From assembly GCA_015523135.1 (NCBI GenBank), contig WAKY01000092.1, positions 1 through 19,457 on the forward strand: 19,457 nt of DNA, given 5' to 3'. A program made the position numbers and the translations under genes. This DNA is from Candidatus Aciduliprofundum sp. Its GTDB lineage: Archaea; Thermoplasmatota; Thermoplasmata; Thermoplasmatales; Aciduliprofundaceae. Under the pieces are notes generated by a model. That model was not told the DNA's origin and searched no databases. It was given only the letters and a program-made list of their open reading frames with translations. Of the stretch, positions 13,870 through 19,457 are shown piece after piece; within the stretch, counting starts at the first letter, position 1, and each line of letters opens with the position of its first letter.

Positions 13870-15249
13870 ATGGAAGTTGAGTATAGAACAATTAGAGAAA
13901 TAAAAGGTCCTTTGCTCATTGTTGAAAACACTAAGGATGTAGCTTATGGAGAGGTAGTTAAAATTCACGGGCCAGATGGAAAAGAACGCCTTGGTCAGGT
14001 ACTTGAAGCGAGGGAGAATATGGCAATTGTTCAAGTTTTTGAAGGTACTAGGGGTCTTGATGTAAAATCCACCACCGTTAAATTTTTGGGTGATACCCTA
14101 AAAATAGGTGTGTCATTGGAGATGCTTGGTCGCGTTTTTGACGGCACGGGCAGGCCCATAGATGGCGGTCCTGATATAATTCCCGAGGAGATGCGAGATA
14201 TAAATGGATATCCAATAAATCCATCTGCTAGAGAATATCCAAGAGAGTTCATACAGACAGGCATATCCACCATTGATGGCATGAATACCCTCGTTCGTGG
14301 TCAAAAATTGCCCATATTTAGCGGCTCTGGTATGCCCCACAATGAAATAGCAGCGCAGATTGCAAGACAAGCAAAACTAAGGGGCAAAGGAGAGAAATTT
14401 GCAGTAGTATTCGTTGCTATGGGTATAACTGCAGAGGAGGCAAATTTCTTCCGTAGAGAGTTTGAAAGAACAGGTGCTTTAGAGAGAACCGTGTTGTTTT
14501 TAAACCTTGCAAATGACCCTGCCATAGAGCGTATAGTCATTCCAAGAATGGGTTTGACTGTGGCAGAGTATCTTGCATACGCTAAAGATATGCATGTCTT
14601 GGTTATTCTAACTGATATGACCAACTACTGTGAAGCTTTGAGAGAAATAAGCGCTGCAAGAGAGGAAGTTCCTGGTAGAAGAGGCTATCCCGGTTATATG
14701 TATACGGACCTTGCAACCATATACGAAAGGGCAGGGAGAATTATTGGAAAGAAGGGAAGCATCACTCAAATTCCAATTCTAACAATGCCTGATGATGATA
14801 TGACACATCCAATTCCTGATTTAACGGGATACATTACAGAAGGACAAATTGTGCTCAGTCGTGCATTGCACCGCCGCGGTATTTATCCTCCAATTAATCC
14901 TCTTCTCTCCTTGTCCAGATTGATGAAGGAGGGAATCGGTGAGGGTAGAACTAGAGAGGACCATGCAGGTGTTGCCAATCAGCTCTACGCTGCTTATGCA
15001 GAAGGTTTAAGGTTGAGAGACCTAGTAGCTGTAGTTGGAGAAGAAGCTTTAAGTGAGGAGGATAGGATATTACTGAAATTTGCTGATGCATTTGAGGATA
15101 AGTTCATAACGCAGGGTAGAGATGAGGATAGAAGTATAGAGGATACCTTGAGTATAGCTTGGAATCTCCTTGCATTACTTCCAAGGAGCTATTTGAAGAA
15201 GATAGACAGAAAATACATAAAAAAATACTTACCTAAATCTGCTGAATAA
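13870..15249 (+). CDS. atpB: A-type ATP synthase regulatory subunit B
   Basis: A 459-aa non-catalytic partner of subunit A in the A3B3 head, normal length. The degenerate nucleotide site FSGSGMPHNEIAAQIARQAK lacks the P-loop lysine, as is usual in the family; other marks are GRVFDGTGRPIDGGP, GITAEEANFFRREFE, LTDMTNYCEALREISAAREE followed by VPGRRGYPGYMYTDL, and HRRGIYPPINPLLSLSRLM. GAGGTGA at 13858-13864 is its ribosome binding site, inside the end of atpA. It is the last ATP synthase gene here: the next gene is on the other strand and its 3' end overlaps that of atpB by 17 nt, so no atpD follows. Confidence 0.97.
   Translation: MEVEYRTIREIKGPLLIVENTKDVAYGEVVKIHGPDGKERLGQVLEARENMAIVQVFEGTRGLDVKSTTVKFLGDTLKIGVSLEMLGRVFDGTGRPIDGGPDIIPEEMRDINGYPINPSAREYPREFIQTGISTIDGMNTLVRGQKLPIFSGSGMPHNEIAAQIARQAKLRGKGEKFAVVFVAMGITAEEANFFRREFERTGALERTVLFLNLANDPAIERIVIPRMGLTVAEYLAYAKDMHVLVILTDMTNYCEALREISAAREEVPGRRGYPGYMYTDLATIYERAGRIIGKKGSITQIPILTMPDDDMTHPIPDLTGYITEGQIVLSRALHRRGIYPPINPLLSLSRLMKEGIGEGRTREDHAGVANQLYAAYAEGLRLRDLVAVVGEEALSEEDRILLKFADAFEDKFITQGRDEDRSIEDTLSIAWNLLALLPRSYLKKIDRKYIKKYLPKSAE
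15219..15225 (-). terminator. T7 tract after the cysteine synthase family gene
   Basis: On the minus strand a run of seven T begins eight bases past the stop at 15233 and is followed by further T-rich sequence, an arrangement usual for archaeal terminators. It lies inside the 3' end of atpB, since the two genes overlap tail to tail. Confidence 0.45.
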
Positions 15250-16117
15250 GATCAATACGAGATGGATAGCGCATAATGGAATCAGCCACAATTGTGACTA
15301 CATTCCCGCAATTTTTCTTCATTTTTCTTGCATAGTAGAAATTAGCTCCTGCAGTAAATCCGCCTAATATACCTGATGAGATTAGCATCTTTGTGCCTTT
15401 AATAGCCTCCTCCGAGCTTACTACCTTTATTTCATCAATTACATTTTCATCTATTGCTTTCTTGAGTAAATTGCTATATGAGTGATAAGAAAATCCCTCA
15501 AGCAATTCCATATCTTTCTCTTTCTTTCCAAAGAACTCTTCTTGAAGTTCAGAGCTCTTTGGTATTAAAAGCACTACTTTCATTTTCTCATTTTTCTCCT
15601 TCAAATACTTGCCAATACCGTATATTGTGCCACCTGTACCTGCACCCATAACAAAGCAATCAATGCCTTGCACTTGTGAAGATAGTTCTGGACCTGTGGT
15701 CTCGTAGTGTGCTTTAAAATTTGCCATATTTTGAGTTTGATGCAAATAGATGCCTTTTAATTCTTTTGCCAATTTTTCAGCCAAAGTATGGCCATCTTCT
15801 TCCTCTCTCACAATTCTTATCTCTCCCCCCATAGCCCTGATTAGATTCTTTTTTTCTTCCACTATATTTTCAGGAATGAGTATGAGGGGCTTATATCCCA
15901 TTAATTTTGAAACCCATGTTACAGATATCCCTGTATTTCCTGAGGTGTATTCAACAACATAACTTCCTTTCTTTAATCCCTTATTTTCTGCATCCTTAAG
16001 CATGTAGTATGCAATTCTGTCTTTGTGGCTTCCAGTTGGGTTCATAAATTCAAGCTTTAACCATAAATCTTCAACCTTTACAACAGGAGTTTTGCCTATA
16101 AGCTCGAAAATTTGCAT
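15233..16117 (-). CDS. Cysteine synthase family (fold-type II PLP) enzyme
   Basis: A 294-aa PLP enzyme of the cysteine synthase / O-acetylserine sulfhydrylase family. The Schiff-base lysine lies in MNPTGSHKDRIAYYM, the substrate-binding loop is EYTSGNTGIS, and the PLP-phosphate glycine loop is GAGTGGTIYGIGKYL. The usual SVKDR is SHKDR here, and the C-terminal segment is shorter than in full bacterial CysK (about 310-320 aa). It could make cysteine from O-acetyl- or O-phosphoserine, or act as another member of the family; substrate is uncertain. ATG 16117 is preferred over GTG 16126 because GTGAT at 16126-16122 can serve as ribosome binding site. One base separates it from the ftsY stop, so it belongs to the LX-pfdA-ftsY transcript. 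Confidence 0.85.
   Translation of the reverse strand: MQIFELIGKTPVVKVEDLWLKLEFMNPTGSHKDRIAYYMLKDAENKGLKKGSYVVEYTSGNTGISVTWVSKLMGYKPLILIPENIVEEKKNLIRAMGGEIRIVREEEDGHTLAEKLAKELKGIYLHQTQNMANFKAHYETTGPELSSQVQGIDCFVMGAGTGGTIYGIGKYLKEKNEKMKVVLLIPKSSELQEEFFGKKEKDMELLEGFSYHSYSNLLKKAIDENVIDEIKVVSSEEAIKGTKMLISSGILGGFTAGANFYYARKMKKNCGNVVTIVADSIMRYPSRIDLIQQI
15311..15330 (+). terminator. Possible T-rich terminator of the ATP synthase operon
   Basis: ATTTTTCTTCATTTTTCTTG lies about 62 bases past the atpB stop and holds two T5 runs, the first T-rich stretch downstream of the operon. It is within the antisense of the cysteine synthase gene. No hairpin is needed in archaea. Weak support. Confidence 0.3.
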
Positions 16118-16118
16118 A

Positions 16119-17042
16119 TTAATCACTGAATATTCTATTTAGGAACCAATCAACATCAAATTTCATAAGGTCTTCGTAATTCTGCCCGTTTCCAAGGAAT
16201 ATGATGGGTTTGTTTAACTCGTATGCAATGCTTAGCGCAGCACCACCTTTTGCATCTGCATCCACTTTGGTCAAAATGACAGCATCTATTCCAACTGCCT
16301 CTTCAAACTCCCTTGCTTGCTCAATGGCATCGTTACCAGCAAGGGCATCACCCACAAAAATTGTCAAGTGAGGTTTAGCAACACGCTTAATTTTCTTCAT
16401 TTCCTCCATAAGATTACGATTTGTTTGCATCCTTCCTGCCGTATCAATCAATACAAAATCCTTGTGCTTCGCCCTAGCATGCTCAATGGCATCATAGCAA
16501 ACCGCAGCAGGATCTCCCCCAGCTTGGTGCTTTATAACTTTAACTCCTAAATTATCTCCATGAATGGAAATTTGCTCAATGGCTCCTGCCCTAAAAGTAT
16601 CTCCGGCAGCCAAGACAACTGAATAACCCTTATCCTTTAGGTATTTAGCCAATTTTGCAATAATAGTAGTTTTTCCAGTACCGTTTACTCCTAGGAACAT
16701 TATAACTGTTGGCCTTGGAGCATTCTTGATAAATTTATCAAAATCAAAATCTTTGCTCAATATTTCCTTTATAGATTTCTTCAGTGTATCTTCTACAATT
16801 TTACCAACATCAGCCCTGAGTTTTACCTTTTTTCCAACTAAAGCTTTTTTCAAATCATTTTTTATCTTTTCAATAACATCAACGGCAACATCCGCTTCCA
16901 TTAATGCTACTTCAATATCCCATAGAAAATCTTCCAGTTTCTCCTCTGTAAGCTTCTTTCCTACTCCTGTTGTAAAATCTTGGTCCATGCTTTCCGCTTT
17001 TCTCTTTATAAATCCCAATTTCTCCTTAAGGGCCTTGAACAT
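16119..17042 (-). CDS. ftsY: Signal recognition particle receptor FtsY
   Basis: A 307-aa SRP-type GTPase, the membrane-associated receptor that docks the SRP-ribosome complex at the translocon. It has an N domain (about 1-100) and a G domain with GVNGTGKTT (118-126), the insertion-box part GDTFRAGAIEQI (148-159), DTAGRMQTNRNLMEEMKKI from 200, TKVDADAKGGAALS from 258, and GNGQNYEDLMKFD near the end. DTAGRMQTN with a short N domain separates it from SRP54, which has an extra M domain. There is no long acidic A domain. ATG 17042 follows GGAGAG and overlaps the end of pfdA by 17 nt. The gene order LX-pfdA-ftsY is widespread in Euryarchaeota. Confidence 0.96.
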   Translation of the reverse strand: MFKALKEKLGFIKRKAESMDQDFTTGVGKKLTEEKLEDFLWDIEVALMEADVAVDVIEKIKNDLKKALVGKKVKLRADVGKIVEDTLKKSIKEILSKDFDFDKFIKNAPRPTVIMFLGVNGTGKTTIIAKLAKYLKDKGYSVVLAAGDTFRAGAIEQISIHGDNLGVKVIKHQAGGDPAAVCYDAIEHARAKHKDFVLIDTAGRMQTNRNLMEEMKKIKRVAKPHLTIFVGDALAGNDAIEQAREFEEAVGIDAVILTKVDADAKGGAALSIAYELNKPIIFLGNGQNYEDLMKFDVDWFLNRIFSD

Positions 17043-17460
17043 TCTTTCTCTCCTCTACATACTTGGCATAATCTTCTTCTACCTTTGCGCTCAAAACTGC
17101 ATAATTTTCTTGTAATTTTTTAATATCTGTGGTTAATTTTAACTGCAGGTCTTCTAGGTCTTTTCTCCTTTTCTCAATTTTCTCCAAGATTTTTTCTAAG
17201 GGTAACTCTGTATAAAGCTCATTACCTATTGTTATCAATCCCTTTTTATCTTGAACCTTCGCTGATATCATAACTCCTGCACCAATAGGCACTAGGATTT
17301 CATCGTTTTCCATTCTCATATAGCCCTCAATAGTTTCCTTTGCACTTGCATGCTCTTGAATGGATCTTTGCAAAGCATCAATCTGAGCTTGCAGATTTGA
17401 AATTTGAGCTTTGAGTATTTCTAACGTAGCCAACCCTTTTTCCAACTCCTCCTCATTCAT
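17026..17460 (-). CDS. pfdA: Prefoldin subunit alpha
   Basis: A 144-aa subunit of the hexameric archaeal chaperone prefoldin, which holds unfolded proteins and passes them to the thermosome. It shows the class pattern: N-terminal coiled coil (about 1-50), a central beta-hairpin region ILVPIGAGVMISAKVQDKKG and ITIGNELYTELPLEKILEKI, and a C-terminal coiled coil (about 90-135). An in-frame GTG at 17469 is possible, but ATG 17460 gives the usual 8-nt overlap with the ribosomal protein gene upstream (ATGAATGA). It overlaps ftsY by 17 nt. Confidence 0.94.
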   Translation of the reverse strand: MNEEELEKGLATLEILKAQISNLQAQIDALQRSIQEHASAKETIEGYMRMENDEILVPIGAGVMISAKVQDKKGLITIGNELYTELPLEKILEKIEKRRKDLEDLQLKLTTDIKKLQENYAVLSAKVEEDYAKYVEERKNVQGP

Positions 17461-17689
17461 TTCCACCACTTATCAAGTATCTTACCATTGGGTCCTCAGA
17501 TTCTTCTGGCTTAATTTCTTGTATTGCCTTTATATCTACGAGCCTTCTCTTTATCCCGTACTTGCTTCCAATAACCGAATAAACTTTCTCTATCGCTGCA
17601 CTTTCGTCATCAGCCACAACATCTTTGCTAAACTTGTACCACTTCTTTCCCTTGGGAGAGTAGAGTCCTGCTATGCGGTATACTTTCAT
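17453..17689 (-). CDS. rpl18a: 50S ribosomal protein LX (L18Ae / L20A)
   Basis: A 78-aa basic protein matching the archaeal LX family, related to eukaryotic eL20: MKVYRIAGLYSPKGKKWYKF at the N-terminus, then the DDESAAIEKVYSVIGSKYGI helix and KRRLVDIKAIQEIKPEE. It is a large-subunit ribosomal protein. AGGTGATAG just before ATG 17689 is a strong ribosome binding site. It is the first gene of the minus-strand operon; AT-rich sequence at about 17714-17730 (minus strand TTTATTA and AAATTATTAA) is where its TATA element should be, but which copy is used cannot be decided. Confidence 0.94.
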   Translation of the reverse strand: MKVYRIAGLYSPKGKKWYKFSKDVVADDESAAIEKVYSVIGSKYGIKRRLVDIKAIQEIKPEESEDPMVRYLISGGNE

Positions 17690-17733
17690 TCTATCACCTT
17701 TACCCGCATGGCATAATAAATTAATAATTTGCG

Positions 17734-17782
17734 CTCTTTAAGGAAAAGTTTATATTCTTAACGTAATCCTCCCCTTAAAGAG
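17734..17782. repeat. Perfect 10-bp inverted repeat flanking a TATA box
   Basis: CTCTTTAAGG at 17734-17743 and its exact reverse complement CCTTAAAGAG at 17773-17782, centres 39 bp apart. The TATA box of the 53-aa gene (17749-17756) lies between the arms and the second arm runs into the ribosome binding site. Because transcription should start near 17778, the first arm is not transcribed with the gene, so a DNA-level regulator site is more likely than an RNA hairpin. Confidence 0.5.
17749..17756 (+). promoter_or_regulatory. TATA box of the 53-aa gene
   Basis: TTTATATT preceded by GGAAAAG, 43 bases before the ATG at 17792. Predicted transcription start near 17778 leaves a leader of about 14 bases that contains the AGGTGA ribosome binding site. 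Confidence 0.6.
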
Positions 17783-17791
17783 GTGAATGAT

Positions 17792-17953
17792 ATGAGCAAG
17801 CTTGCAGATGTTGAGATAGTTAGAGACGGAGATATATTCTATGCCAGAATAACTCTACCAGATGGCTCTGTAACTAAGGTTGAAAGCGAAAGCTTTGAAG
17901 AGATTCTCAATCAAGTTGCAACTGAATTGCAAGATAGATTTGGATTCTTATAA
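17792..17953 (+). CDS. Small conserved-looking protein of unknown function, 53 aa
   Basis: A 53-aa reading frame not recognised as any known family. It begins MSKLADVEIVRDGDIFYARI and ends LQDRFGFL. The pattern suggests two or three beta strands (VEIVRDGDIFYARITL and SVTKVESES around a PDG turn) followed by one amphipathic helix (FEEILNQVATELQDRF). Support that it is real: ideal ribosome binding site AGGTGA at 17781-17786 with a 5-base spacer, a TATA box at the right distance, a T-rich tract right after the TAA, acidic soluble composition and codon use like its neighbours. It stands alone between the ribosomal LX operon and a peptide-binding protein gene. No function is proposed. Confidence 0.75.
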   Translation: MSKLADVEIVRDGDIFYARITLPDGSVTKVESESFEEILNQVATELQDRFGFL

Positions 17954-17955
17954 AA

Positions 17956-17966
17956 TCTTTTATTTT
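17956..17966 (+). terminator. T-rich tract after the 53-aa gene
   Basis: TCTTTTATTTT starts two bases after the TAA of the small gene and precedes the promoter of the next one. It fits an archaeal T-tract terminator. Confidence 0.45.
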
Positions 17967-17970
17967 CAAA

Positions 17971-18020
17971 CAATTATCTTTTAACAAAAAATTTATATAT
18001 TTGGCTATCAATTATCTTTT
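17971..18020. repeat. 12-bp direct repeat flanking the TATA box of the solute-binding protein gene
   Basis: CAATTATCTTTT occurs at 17971-17982 and again, exactly, at 18009-18020, offset by 38 bp. The TATA box (17991-18000) lies between them and the second copy precedes the predicted transcription start. The two copies could bind a regulator of the transporter; this is inference, and AT-rich sequence raises the chance background. Confidence 0.4.
17991..18000 (+). promoter_or_regulatory. TATA box of the solute-binding protein gene
   Basis: ATTTATATAT with an A-rich upstream flank (AACAAAAA), 58 bases before the ATG at 18049. Transcription should begin near 18022-18025, leaving a leader of about 25 bases with a strong GGGAGGT ribosome binding site at 18036-18042. 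Confidence 0.6.
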
Positions 18021-18048
18021 CGCCCAACTAAGCGTGGGAGGTATAAAA

Positions 18049-19457
18049 ATGCAAAAAGGAGTATTATATGGAATAATAGCTGTGGTGGTGATAATAATTA
18101 TAGTTGTAGCGGCTTGGGCCGTGATGACAGCACCACCCAGCAACAAACCACAAACACCTCCAGTGAAAAATCCGGATACTTTTACTTGGGATACCATAGG
18201 GGATCCCCAGACATTGGATCCAGCAGAGGCATATGATACAGCATCTGGTGTGGTTATTCAGAATGTTTATGAAACATTGGTAACTTACCATGGTAACGAT
18301 ACGAAGACGATATATCCACTTCTAGCAACAAGCTGGAGTGTTGATTCCACCGGTAAGAACTGGACATTCCATCTAAGGCAGAATGTTAAGTTCTCCAATG
18401 GCGATCCTTTCAATGCCCAGGCAGTTAAGTTCTCCTTTGACAGAGTGTTAATAATGGACTCTCCACAGACAGGCGTATCTTGGATCCTAAGCCAGTTTAT
18501 GTATACATATAATGCCACGAGTGGCAAGTGGAATAGCCCTGATGGTGAGAGTAGTGTAAGAATTATTGATAATTACACTGTAGAGTTTAAACTTAGAGAA
18601 GCGTATGGTGGTTTCTTACCAGCTATAGCCTTCACAGTTGCCTCTATCGTTGATCCAGCTGTAGTAAACGCACATGGTGGTGTTGTACCTAACAAGGATA
18701 ATGAATGGATGAGCCAGAATATGGTTGGCACTGGACCTTACAAGCTCGTTGAGTGGCAGCACAACGCTTACATAAAACTTGAATGGAATCCCAACTACTG
18801 GGGTGGCTGGAATGGTCACCATGTTAAGTATGTAATCATTAAGAACATACCTGAGGTTGCAACCAGGGAACAGGAGCTTCTTAAGGGAGATGCAGACATG
18901 GCATACATACCTGTGAACCATCTTAACGATGTAAAGGGCAAGGAAGGAGTAAAGGTTGATGAAGGTGGACTGACATTTGATGTGGATATGATTGAAATGA
19001 ACTGCAGACCCACCTATCAGAACAAGACCAATCCTCTGTACTATAAGGAAGTGAGACAGGCAATATCCTATGCTATTGACTATAACACAATTATAAACGA
19101 TGTTTACAAGGGTTATGCCATAAGGCTTCAGGGTCCTATACCAAAGGGCATGCCCGGCCATGATGATAGCTTGTTTATGTATCCTTACGATGTTAACAAG
19201 GCTAAGCAGCTTATGAATGATGCAAGGCAGAAATATGGATTGCCGGATACAATTCAGCTAACTCTTATTTATAACCAGGGTAATGATGTCCGTGCTCACA
19301 TTGCTCAGATTGTTAAGGGCAATCTTGCACAGATAGGTATAGCAGTGAATGTTCAGGAGCTTGCTTGGCCAACCTTACTAGATAAGATGGATCGTGGAGA
19401 TTACAGCATGATAATTGTAGGATGGGCTCCTGACTACAACGACCCTGATGACTATGC
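18049..19457 (+). CDS. Membrane-anchored ABC transporter solute-binding protein, family 5 (peptide type), 3' truncated
   Basis: The frame is open from ATG 18049 to the window end (469 codons, no stop), so the C-terminus is missing. The ATG has a strong GGGAGGT site six bases upstream. Residues 4-26 (GVLYGIIAVVVIIIIVVAAW) form one hydrophobic segment followed by a Pro/Thr/Lys linker (APPSNKPQTPPVKNP), an uncleaved anchor or archaeal signal; no lipobox cysteine is seen. The mature part matches the DppA/OppA group: DPQTLDPAEAYDTASG, WTFHLRQNVKFSNGDPFNAQ, VKFSFDRV, MVGTGPYKLVEWQ, EVRQAISYAIDYNTIINDVY and KAKQLMNDA. It would capture peptides or oligosaccharides outside the cell for an ABC importer whose permease genes probably follow. 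A peptide substrate would suit the peptidases nearby, but cannot be proven. Confidence 0.92.
   Translation, partial: MQKGVLYGIIAVVVIIIIVVAAWAVMTAPPSNKPQTPPVKNPDTFTWDTIGDPQTLDPAEAYDTASGVVIQNVYETLVTYHGNDTKTIYPLLATSWSVDSTGKNWTFHLRQNVKFSNGDPFNAQAVKFSFDRVLIMDSPQTGVSWILSQFMYTYNATSGKWNSPDGESSVRIIDNYTVEFKLREAYGGFLPAIAFTVASIVDPAVVNAHGGVVPNKDNEWMSQNMVGTGPYKLVEWQHNAYIKLEWNPNYWGGWNGHHVKYVIIKNIPEVATREQELLKGDADMAYIPVNHLNDVKGKEGVKVDEGGLTFDVDMIEMNCRPTYQNKTNPLYYKEVRQAISYAIDYNTIINDVYKGYAIRLQGPIPKGMPGHDDSLFMYPYDVNKAKQLMNDARQKYGLPDTIQLTLIYNQGNDVRAHIAQIVKGNLAQIGIAVNVQELAWPTLLDKMDRGDYSMIIVGWAPDYNDPDDY

Noticed and set aside
16119..17042. SRP54 in place of FtsY
   Set aside because: The protein ends after the G domain and lacks the methionine-rich M domain; DTAGRMQTN and gene order LX-pfdA-ftsY fit FtsY.
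18616..19161. 181-aa minus-strand frame
   Set aside because: Lies within the solute-binding protein gene, whose plus-strand frame carries clear family 5 motifs; the minus frame resembles no protein family.
1..19457. tRNA, rRNA, CRISPR, insertion sequence or prophage signals
   Set aside because: No cloverleaf, conserved rRNA segments, regularly spaced repeats, transposase or integrase frames, or terminal inverted repeats were seen on either strand by eye; a covariance-model search would be the decisive test for RNA genes.

Overview
The window reads as the chromosome of a thermophilic archaeon, most likely Euryarchaeota/Thermoplasmatota close to Aciduliprofundum (DHVE2). The lineage is inferred from gene content and AT-rich composition, not from a database hit. 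Evidence for archaea: an A-type ATP synthase operon, the archaeal gene string ribosomal protein LX - prefoldin alpha - FtsY, TATA-type promoters instead of -35/-10 boxes, GGTGAT-type ribosome binding sites, T-tract terminators and dense 4-17 nt gene overlaps. There are no tRNA or rRNA genes, CRISPR arrays, insertion sequences or other signs of mobile DNA, and no stretch over 300 bases lacks a gene.

Layout. (1) 1-264: 3' end of a YggS/PLP-homeostasis gene. (2) 309-1977: a two-gene transport unit, a 73-aa DUF3311-like membrane protein overlapping a sodium:solute symporter. (3) 2020-3818: an M20 amidohydrolase/carboxypeptidase and a pyroglutamyl peptidase (pcp). (4) 6221-3813, minus strand: pxpA-pxpB-pxpC, the prokaryotic 5-oxoprolinase, converging on pcp. 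Pcp frees N-terminal pyroglutamate from peptides and PxpABC turns 5-oxoproline into glutamate, so this part looks like a peptide and pyroglutamate salvage module next to a transporter. (5) 6306-15249: A-type ATP synthase genes H-I-K-E-C-F-A-B, almost all overlapping or abutting. (6) 17689-15233, minus strand: rpl18a(LX)-pfdA-ftsY-cysteine synthase family gene, converging on atpB with a 17-nt overlap. (7) 17792-17953: an unrecognised 53-aa gene with its own promoter. (8) 18049 to the window end: a membrane-anchored peptide-type solute-binding protein, truncated by the window.

The most unusual part is the ATP synthase. The rotor proteolipid K is 450 aa: a signal peptide, a ~95-residue extracytoplasmic beta-rich (Ig/PKD-like) domain with three N-glycosylation sequons, then four fused c-type hairpins. 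Hairpin 1 has lost the ion-binding glutamate (Gln178) and also the conserved helix-1 glutamine, so there are three ion sites for four hairpins. Subunit C, normally soluble and sitting on the c-ring, carries an extra N-terminal transmembrane helix that could insert into the ring pore. The operon ends after B with no D (central rotor shaft) gene in the window. Together these suggest a structurally elaborated A-type motor.

Three promoter regions carry symmetric elements that genes do not explain: a palindrome in the pxpA/atpH divergent region, a perfect 10-bp inverted repeat around the TATA box of the 53-aa gene, and a 12-bp direct repeat around the TATA box of the solute-binding protein gene. 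The last two pairs have nearly the same spacing (39 and 38 bp).
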